The translations under genes and the position numbers were made by a program. Below are positions 14,650 to 19,751 of a DNA stretch of 19,751 nt, in pieces. How positions within the stretch are numbered: the stretch's first letter is position 1; every line of letters begins with the position of its first letter. The notes under the pieces are model-generated. The model saw only the letters and a list, made by a program, of their open reading frames with translations, did not search any database and had not been told where the DNA came from. Source of the DNA: DATKNA01 sp035541595 (lineage in GTDB: Bacteria; Actinomycetota; Actinomycetes; Actinomycetales; Kineosporiaceae). The stretch is taken from NCBI GenBank assembly GCA_035541595.1, contig DATKNA010000228.1, positions 1-19,751 on the forward strand, in the 5' to 3' direction.

Positions 14650-15996
14650 TCAGGCCGGCGCTGCCGCCGGCCGCGGCCCCGTCCCGCTCCGGCGGTCGCC
14701 GAGGAGCCCGGCTCGCAGCGCGCCGCGGGCCGGCTTGCCGCCCTCCGTCCTCGGCAGCTCGGCGCGGTACACGAACCTCACCGGCCGTGCGGGTTCGGTC
14801 AGATCGCTCCGCGCCGCCGCGCGCAGCCTCGCCAGGACGGCCGGCCAATCCTGACCGGGGCCGGTCACGACGACGGCGACGACGACCTCCCCGAACCGCT
14901 CGTGCGGCACACCCAGGCAGACGACCTCCGCGACGCCGGGCACCCCGCCCAGCGCGGCCTCGACGTCGGCGGGGAGGACCACGTGGCCGCCCACCGAGAT
15001 CGCGTCGTCGCCCCGTCCCGTGACCAGCAACACGCCGTCCGGACCCAACCGCCCGTGGTCACCGACGCCGGCCCAGCCCTCGGCGTCGACCCGCAGCGGT
15101 CCGGCGGCGCCCCCCAGGTACCCCAGCGCGACGTAGGGGGAGCGGACCTCCACCTGGCCGGCGCGCACCCGCAGCTCGGCGCCGGGGAACGCGCGCAGGC
15201 CCCGACCGTCGACGTCCATGGCGACGAACGACAGCTCGGCGGCACCGTAGTACTCCACGAGATCCACGCCGCAGCTCCGGGCCGCCGCGCGGAGGGTCTG
15301 CGGGACCGCGGCCCCGGCGACCACCACCCGGCGCAGCCCCGGCAGCGCCCCGGCCCGCCGGGCGGCGAGGACGTCGGCCGCCACGGCGGGCACGGCGTGG
15401 ACGACGGTGCAGCCCGCGAGGCGGCGAACCTCCGGGTCGATCCCGCGCCACCGGCCGGTCACCAGGGCGGGGACGCCGCTGGCCAGCGCGTGCCACAGCG
15501 CGAAGAGGGTGAGCGTGGAGGCGACGCCGCCGGGGGCCCAGGCGAGGTCGGCCACGGTCTGACCGGTCAGCGACGTGTACCCCGGCAGGCCGGCCGCCCA
15601 TGACGCGGCGGTCCGGACGACGGCCCGCGGTCGCCCCGAACTGCCGGAGGTCAACACGACGAGCAGGGGTTCGGCGGGGTCCAGGCCGCGCCGAAGGCGC
15701 TCGCCGCCGGCGGCGTCCGCGAGGGCGTCACCCGCGGCCGGCGTGGTCCCCGCGGGCACCACGACGGGCACCTGGCCGGCCGCCTGGGCGGCGAGGATCT
15801 CGACGACGGCCGCGACCGGGTCCGCGGCGCGGACCAGGCGGGCACCCGCGCCTGACGCTGCGGCCTGGCGTTCGGCGGCGTCCGCGAGGAGGTCGCCCAC
15901 GGTGAGGTCCCGGTCGCCCGTGGACAGCGCGGGCTCGGCGGAGCCGCGCGACAGCAGTGCGGCGAGCAGCGTGGGCGAGCCCGGCGTCGGTCTCAG
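14650..15996 (-). CDS. AMP-forming acyl-CoA ligase (YhfT-like)
   Basis: An ANL-superfamily enzyme that activates a carboxylic acid with ATP and CoA. Motifs: TSGSSGRPRAV (116-126, with Arg124 in place of the usual Lys), YYGAAE (249-254), GDHGRLGPDGVLLVTGRGDD (312-331) and catalytic Lys421 in EGGKPARG. At 448 residues it has a short N-terminal domain, close in size to Bacillus YhfT. The start is uncertain. Family similarity begins near SRGSAEPALSTGDRDLTVGD (16-35), before the first ATG/GTG in frame (GTG 15900, which would cut 32 residues). A CTG at 15996 overlaps the bioY stop (CTGA) and has GAGG 7 nt upstream, so I chose it. The substrate is unknown; the operon suggests a fatty or dicarboxylic acid. 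Confidence 0.85.
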   Translation of the reverse strand: MRPTPGSPTLLAALLSRGSAEPALSTGDRDLTVGDLLADAAERQAAASGAGARLVRAADPVAAVVEILAAQAAGQVPVVVPAGTTPAAGDALADAAGGERLRRGLDPAEPLLVVLTSGSSGRPRAVVRTAASWAAGLPGYTSLTGQTVADLAWAPGGVASTLTLFALWHALASGVPALVTGRWRGIDPEVRRLAGCTVVHAVPAVAADVLAARRAGALPGLRRVVVAGAAVPQTLRAAARSCGVDLVEYYGAAELSFVAMDVDGRGLRAFPGAELRVRAGQVEVRSPYVALGYLGGAAGPLRVDAEGWAGVGDHGRLGPDGVLLVTGRGDDAISVGGHVVLPADVEAALGGVPGVAEVVCLGVPHERFGEVVVAVVVTGPGQDWPAVLARLRAAARSDLTEPARPVRFVYRAELPRTEGGKPARGALRAGLLGDRRSGTGPRPAAAPA

Positions 15997-16574
15997 CGCA
16001 ACGCCTCGGCCCGGCGCGATCGGGTCTCCCGCAGCGGGTAGCCACGCTCGACCCCGCGGGCGATCACAGCGGCGATGGCCGCCTTGATCAGATCTCCGGG
16101 GACGAACACCATGCTGGCGGTGAACGCGTGCGCGAGGCTCACATGAGTGCGGAACGCCAGGACGGGGATGCCGATCGCGTACACCACGGCGATCCCGCCG
16201 ACGACGGCGGCGACGAACAGTCCGACGATCTCCAGCCGGGGCGCGCGGACCTCGGCGAGCAGACCGGTCACGAAGGCGCCCGGGACCCAACCGATGAGGA
16301 ACCCGGCGGACGGGCCGGTGAAGACGCCGAGGCCGCCGCGCCCGCCGGCGAGGAGCGGGAGCCCGAGGGCGACGAGCACGAGGAAGACCAGGACGGCGAG
16401 CGCGCCCCGCCAGGCCCCGAGGACCAGGCCGACGAGCATCACGCCGAGGGTCTGCGCCGTGATGGGCACGGACAGGCCCGGCGGCTGGAACGCGCCGGGG
16501 AGCCCGAGCACCGCGATCAGCGCGGCGCCGACGGCGATGAGGGCGAGGTCGCGGGCCGAGAGACGGCGGGTCAC
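15993..16574 (-). CDS. bioY: Biotin ECF transporter S component BioY
   Basis: A 193-residue membrane protein that binds biotin and works with BioM and BioN. Six hydrophobic segments fit the S-component fold. The diagnostic parts are SVPITAQTLGVMLVGLVLG (35-53), the Gly-rich biotin-binding loop GGRGGLGVFTGPSAGFLIGW (77-96) and FVPGDLIK (157-164). It is the first gene of a five-gene operon. Start: GTG 16574, which lies 7 nt after a TACCCT -10-like box. A GGAGGG Shine-Dalgarno lies too far upstream for this GTG, but would suit an in-frame CTG four codons... earlier, so leaderless GTG or a CTG start are both possible. Confidence 0.95.
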   Translation of the reverse strand: MTRRLSARDLALIAVGAALIAVLGLPGAFQPPGLSVPITAQTLGVMLVGLVLGAWRGALAVLVFLVLVALGLPLLAGGRGGLGVFTGPSAGFLIGWVPGAFVTGLLAEVRAPRLEIVGLFVAAVVGGIAVVYAIGIPVLAFRTHVSLAHAFTASMVFVPGDLIKAAIAAVIARGVERGYPLRETRSRRAEALR

Positions 16575-16581
16575 GACCAGC

Positions 16582-16595
16582 AGGGTACCGACCCT
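16582..16595 (-). promoter_or_regulatory. bioY promoter region with palindrome
   Basis: AGGGT-ACCG-ACCCT is a 5+4+5 inverted repeat. On the minus strand it contains TACCCT, a TANNNT-type -10 box, 7 nt before the bioY GTG. An operator over the -10 would suit repression by biotin status, but the motif is not one I recognise as a BirA, BioR or BioQ site. Confidence 0.35.
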
Positions 16596-16849
16596 CCAAC
16601 GATCCAGGCCGGCGGATCAAGAACCCCAGGTCGATCGCGGGTGGGTCGGTCCACTGTCCTGCACGCGCCAGGGCGTCGGCTCACAGTGCGGGGTCAGTCC
16701 GCCCGCTGGTATCGATGTCCGTGGAGGGGCGCGCCGGCGTTCGTGACGGTTCGCCCGGGGCAGGGCTCGTCGGGGCAGGGCTCGTCCGGGCAGGGTCGGA
16801 CGGCGAACCGCTCCGCGGGCCGCCGGAGGGCGCGGCCGGTCGACCGTGA
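16596..16849. other. Non-coding stretch between bioY and the metallopeptidase gene
   Basis: About 250 bases without a convincing gene; open frames here are short and of atypical composition. It holds the far upstream region of bioY, a spaced inverted pair CACTGT (16652-16657) and ACAGTG (16683-16688), and the tandem repeat listed separately. No strong terminator was found for the metallopeptidase gene. Confidence 0.5.
16756..16800. repeat. Short tandem repeat, 15-bp unit
   Basis: CGGGGCAGGGCTCGT occurs twice in perfect tandem (16756-16770 and 16771-16785), followed by a degenerate third copy to about 16800. It lies between bioY and the metallopeptidase gene and is probably non-coding. Confidence 0.75.
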
Positions 16850-17773
16850 TCAGACCTGGCTGAACGTGTCGCACTGATCGATGTCGCCGGTCCGGTAGCC
16901 CGTCGTGAACCACTGGCTGCGCTGCTGGGCGGTGCCGTGCGTGAAGCTCTCGGGGCTGACCCGGCCCTGGGTCTCGAGCTGGATCCGGTCGTCCCCGACG
17001 GCGGCCGCGGCGTTCTGCGCCTCGCGGATGTTGCCACTCGTCACGCCGATGCCGTTCTGCCGGGAGGCGTCGGCGAGGTTGGCCCAGACGCCGGCGTAGC
17101 AGTCGGCCTGCAGCTCAAGCGCCACCGAGTACCGGTTGGCCAGCGACGGGTTGCGTTCCTGCGCGGCGCGCACCTTGGGCTCCGTCCCCAGCAGCGTCTG
17201 CAGGTGATGGCCGAACTCGTGCGCGACGATGTAGGCCTGCGCGAACTCGCCCGTCGCGCCGAACCGGGTCTGCAACTGCTGCAGGAACCCGAGGTCGAAG
17301 TACAACCTCTGGTCCGCAGGGCAGTAGAACGGCCCCGTCTGGGCGCTGGCCCGGCCGCAGCCCGTGGACGTCGCCCGGGTGAAGAACACGATGCGCGGCG
17401 ACCGGTACGGCAGACCCCGCCGGGCGAACTCCTGGCTCCAGACCGTGTCGGCCACGTTGTACACCTTGATCACCCGGCAGTCGGTGTAGTTCTCGAGCGC
17501 GCCGGGGCTGTTGCACCGGGCCTTGAGTTGGGCGCTGGTCTCCGTCTGCCCGCTGGAGGAGACCTGGGACCCGTCGGCGGGCAGCGGGACACCGCCGGTG
17601 CCACCGTCGCTCCCGGCGAGCACGCTGAACAGCAGATAGATGATCAGCCCGACGATCCCGACGCCGCCGCCGATGGCGATGCCGCCGCCGCCGATCCCAC
17701 CGAGGCCACCCGCTCCGCGCCTGTCATCCACGCCGCCGACGTCGACCCTGCTGTCGTCGAACTCGATCGGCAC
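16850..17773 (-). CDS. Membrane-anchored neutral zinc metallopeptidase (YpfJ family)
   Basis: A 307-residue putative zinc protease of the YpfJ/neutral zinc metallopeptidase family. A short charged N-terminus and a Gly-rich patch (17-38) lead into one membrane helix (about 34-53), so the catalytic domain should face outward. The zinc site is HEFGHH (185-190) with the likely third ligand in LELQADCYAGVW (Glu220). YCPADQRLYFDLGFLQQL (150-167) and the end SFTHGTAQQRSQWFTTGY (275-292) are family hallmarks. Cys87, 99, 139, 151, 225 and 298 could form disulfides, in keeping with export. The start is GTG 17773. A TAGCCT -10 box sits 6 nt upstream and no Shine-Dalgarno is seen, again suggesting a leaderless mRNA. 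The physiological substrate is unknown. Confidence 0.93.
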   Translation of the reverse strand: MPIEFDDSRVDVGGVDDRRGAGGLGGIGGGGIAIGGGVGIVGLIIYLLFSVLAGSDGGTGGVPLPADGSQVSSSGQTETSAQLKARCNSPGALENYTDCRVIKVYNVADTVWSQEFARRGLPYRSPRIVFFTRATSTGCGRASAQTGPFYCPADQRLYFDLGFLQQLQTRFGATGEFAQAYIVAHEFGHHLQTLLGTEPKVRAAQERNPSLANRYSVALELQADCYAGVWANLADASRQNGIGVTSGNIREAQNAAAAVGDDRIQLETQGRVSPESFTHGTAQQRSQWFTTGYRTGDIDQCDTFSQV

Positions 17774-17779
17774 GAGCGC

Positions 17780-17785
17780 AGGCTA
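17780..17785 (-). promoter_or_regulatory. -10 box for leaderless metallopeptidase mRNA
   Basis: TAGCCT on the minus strand matches TANNNT and is followed by 6 nt and then the GTG start codon, placing +1 at the start codon. No -35 box is obvious. Confidence 0.5.
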
Positions 17786-17825
17786 ACGTCGCGATGCGGG
17801 CCCCGCCGCCCGGACCACGTCCGCG

Positions 17826-17831
17826 TATCAT
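17826..17831 (+). promoter_or_regulatory. Candidate -10 box for the ABC-F gene
   Basis: TATCAT lies 38 nt before the ABC-F start codon in the 96-nt divergent intergenic region. Transcription would begin near 17838. No good -35 is seen 17 nt upstream, where the DNA is almost pure G and C. Confidence 0.4.
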
Positions 17832-17869
17832 GGCGAGAGTCCCCGAGAGTTCTGGAGCCTGGCCGCCGC

Positions 17870-19468
17870 ATGATCGTCGCGCAGGGCGTCGAGCTGCGAG
17901 CAGGGGCCCGGATCCTGCTCGAGCACGCCACCTTCCGAGTCGCCGCCGGCGACCGCATCGGTCTCGTCGGGCGCAACGGCGCGGGCAAGACGACGCTGAC
18001 CCGCGTCCTCGCCGGGGAGGGCCGACCGGCCGCCGGGACGGTGACGCGTACCGGCGACGTCGGCTACCTGCCGCAGGACCCGCGCACGGGGGATCTGGAC
18101 CAGATCGCCCGCGACCGGGTGCTCTCGGCGCGCGGGCTCGACGAGGTGCTGCGCCGGATGCGCGCGACCGAGGGCGCGATGGCCAGCGCGGACGAGGAGA
18201 CCCGAGATGCGGCCATGGCCCGTTACGGGCGCCTCGACGCCGAGTTCGCCGCCCGGGGCGGCTACACGGCCGAGAGCGAGGCCGCGATGATCTGCTCCAG
18301 CCTCGGCCTGCCCGAGCGCGTGCTGACCCAGCCGCTCGGCACCCTCTCCGGCGGCCAGCGCCGCCGGGTCGAACTCGCCCGGATCCTCTTCTCCGGGGCG
18401 GAGACGCTGCTGCTGGACGAGCCCACCAACCACCTGGACGCCGACTCGATCGCATGGCTGCGCGACGTCCTGCGGGCCTGGTCCGGAGGCCTCGTCGTGA
18501 TCAGTCACGACGCGGGCCTGCTGGACGCGGTGGTCACCAAGGTGTTCCACCTGGATGCGAACCGGGCGACGCTCGACCTCTACACCGTGGGCTGGAAGGC
18601 CTACCTCGAGCAGCGCGAGATCGACGAGCGGCGCCGCAAGCGCGAGCGTGCGAACGCCGAGAAGAAGGCCGCCACCCTCCTGGCCCAGGCGGACAAGATG
18701 CGTGCCAAGGCGACCAAGGCGGTCGCCGCCCAGAACATGGCCCGGCGGGCGGAGCGGCTGCTCGAAGGCCTGGAGGAGACGCGCCGGCAGGACCGGGTCG
18801 CCAGGCTCCGGTTCCCCGACCCGGCCCCGTCGGGCCGGACGCCGCTGGTGGCGCGTGGCCTCTCGAAGTCCTACGGCAGCCTCGAGGTCTTCACCGACGT
18901 CGACCTCGCGATCGACCGGGGCAGCCGGGTCGTGGTCCTCGGCCTCAACGGCGCCGGCAAGACGACGCTGCTGCGGCTGCTGTGCGGGGTGGAGCCACCG
19001 GACACCGGCGAGGTGGTCCCGGGGCACGGTCTGCGCCTTGGGTACTACGCGCAGGAGCACGAGACCCTCGACGTGGGGCGCACGGTGCTGGAGAACATGC
19101 GCTCCGCGGGCCCGGACCTGGGCGACACCCAGGTGCGGTCCGTGCTCGGCTCGTTCCTCTTCACCGGCGACGACGTCGACAAGCCCGCCGGGGTGCTGTC
19201 CGGCGGGGAGAAGACCCGGCTCGCCCTGGCCACCCTCGTGGTCTCCGGTGCGAACGTGCTGCTGCTCGACGAGCCGACGAACAACCTCGACCCGGCCAGC
19301 CGGGTGGAGGTGCTCGACGCGTTGCGGCGGTACCGGGGGGCCGTGGTTCTCGTCACGCACGACGAGGGGGCCGTGGAGGCGCTCGCACCCGAGCGCGTCG
19401 TGCTGCTCCCGGACGGTGCCGAAGACCTCTGGAACGCCGACTACCTCGATCTCGTCGCACTCGCTTGA
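17870..19468 (+). CDS. ABC-F family ATPase, ortholog-like to Mycobacterium Rv1473
   Basis: A 532-residue soluble protein with two ABC domains and no membrane segment, so it acts on the ribosome rather than in transport. First domain: GRNGAGKTT (34-42), LSGGQRRR (159-166), LLLDEPTNHLD (180-190). Between the domains lies a long, highly charged helical linker (about 245-310, QREIDERRRKRERANAEKKA onwards), the part that enters the ribosomal tRNA site. Second domain: GLNGAGKTT (358-366), LSGGEKTR (443-450), LLLDEPTNNLD (464-474). Both catalytic Glu are present. The sequence style closely recalls Rv1473, annotated as a macrolide ABC protein in Mycobacterium tuberculosis, which also lies near suf. 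Housekeeping translation or ribosome-protection roles are both possible. The start is ATG 17870 with GGAG 12 nt upstream. Confidence 0.93.
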   Translation: MIVAQGVELRAGARILLEHATFRVAAGDRIGLVGRNGAGKTTLTRVLAGEGRPAAGTVTRTGDVGYLPQDPRTGDLDQIARDRVLSARGLDEVLRRMRATEGAMASADEETRDAAMARYGRLDAEFAARGGYTAESEAAMICSSLGLPERVLTQPLGTLSGGQRRRVELARILFSGAETLLLDEPTNHLDADSIAWLRDVLRAWSGGLVVISHDAGLLDAVVTKVFHLDANRATLDLYTVGWKAYLEQREIDERRRKRERANAEKKAATLLAQADKMRAKATKAVAAQNMARRAERLLEGLEETRRQDRVARLRFPDPAPSGRTPLVARGLSKSYGSLEVFTDVDLAIDRGSRVVVLGLNGAGKTTLLRLLCGVEPPDTGEVVPGHGLRLGYYAQEHETLDVGRTVLENMRSAGPDLGDTQVRSVLGSFLFTGDDVDKPAGVLSGGEKTRLALATLVVSGANVLLLDEPTNNLDPASRVEVLDALRRYRGAVVLVTHDEGAVEALAPERVVLLPDGAEDLWNADYLDLVALA

Positions 19469-19751
19469 CGAGCATGGCGCCGGGCTTGACGCCCCCGTCG
19501 TGCCGCCCGACCCGACGCGTGGCGTGTCGCGACAGATGTGACGCTCGCGCTGGCGTGATCGCATGATGCAAGATTCACTGGTGAGATCGTCGATCCCCGG
19601 CAGCCGCCGCCGATCAACGAGGTATGCTCACCCAAAGTACGCGGGGGATGTGTTTCTGTTGCCATCGGGTGTCGTCGCCGGCGCAGCACCTGCCGGGCCG
19701 AACGACGTCCACCCCTGTCCGCCATCAGCCGAGGCGCGCGTTGCCGCAGGT
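19469..19751. other. Region after the ABC-F gene, no certain gene
   Basis: About 280 bases reaching the window edge. It holds a perfect palindrome TGTCGCGACA (19525-19534), a GTGATC...ATGCAA stretch (19555-19571) resembling the arms of the palindrome upstream of sufR, and a good -10 box (19623-19628). Beyond it two frames stay open to the edge: ATG 19648 and GTG 19650, preceded by GGGGG. Neither translation is recognisable and their codon bias does not decide between them, so I do not call a gene. Confidence 0.4.
19623..19628 (+). promoter_or_regulatory. -10 box near the right edge
   Basis: TATGCT is a close match to the sigma-70 -10 consensus and stands out in this GC-rich DNA. Transcription would start near 19635, just ahead of possible start codons at 19648 to 19659, so a gene probably begins near the window's right edge. 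The -35 region is poor. Confidence 0.45.

Noticed and set aside
16756..16800. A CRISPR array
   Set aside because: The repeats are directly adjacent with no spacers, only 15 bp long, and no cas gene is present.
16811..16828. A terminator hairpin after the metallopeptidase gene
   Set aside because: Only a 5-bp stem with an 8-base loop and no T-tract; easily due to chance at this GC content.
16575..16849. A riboswitch or leader RNA upstream of bioY
   Set aside because: No conserved aptamer pattern was recognised, and the -10 box next to the start codon leaves no room for a leader.
19648..19751. A small partial gene starting at ATG 19648 or GTG 19650
   Set aside because: Two frames remain open with similar codon bias, the G-rich stretch is too close to both starts, and no family resemblance is seen.

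Overview
The window is about 19.75 kb of very GC-rich DNA. It has tight operons, many GTG starts, 4-nt ATGA/GTGA gene overlaps and an actinobacterial SUF operon, so it comes from a high-GC actinobacterium. Gene content and order recall Mycobacterium (ABC-2 exporter, then sufR, then sufBD-C-S-U-T; an Rv1473-like ABC-F protein), but a Rieske ferredoxin gene sits between sufD and sufC as in Streptomyces, and SufB has no intein. A Geodermatophilales, Pseudonocardiales or Frankia-like source is plausible; the sequence alone does not fix it.

Left part (1-2920, minus strand): the 5' end of an exported protein, probably a class F sortase; a secreted DUF4397 protein with a sortase-like C-terminal tail; and a two-gene ABC-2 exporter (permease and ATPase, GTGA overlap).

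Centre (2921-11564, plus strand): a divergent intergenic region holds a large nested palindrome of about 105 bp and, right at the sufR start, a TCACAC-N5-GTGTGA operator. Then follows sufR-sufB-sufD-Rieske ferredoxin-sufC-sufS-sufU-sufT, the complete housekeeping Fe-S cluster assembly line: sensor, BCD scaffold, cysteine desulfurase, sulfur shuttle and maturation factor. The operon ends in a 528-codon frame joining an actinobacterial VLRF1-type peptidyl-tRNA hydrolase to a two-domain 3-mercaptopyruvate sulfurtransferase, which is the most unusual gene here.

Right-centre (11513-16574, minus strand): a DUF1697 gene overlaps the end of the fusion gene tail to tail. It is followed, reading leftward from 16574, by a five-gene operon bioY - acyl-CoA ligase - thiolase - bioM - bioN. 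This is a biotin ECF transporter with two inserted acyl-CoA enzymes in the same order as Bacillus subtilis yhfU-yhfT-yhfS.

Right end (16575-19751): a non-coding stretch with a short tandem repeat, a membrane-anchored YpfJ-type zinc metallopeptidase (minus), a divergent ABC-F translation ATPase (plus), and about 280 bases with a good -10 box and perhaps the start of another gene.

Several minus-strand genes, and sufR on the plus strand, begin with a GTG placed 6-7 nt after a -10-like hexamer with no Shine-Dalgarno sequence, so leaderless transcripts are a recurring theme. No tRNA, rRNA, CRISPR array, insertion sequence or prophage gene was seen.
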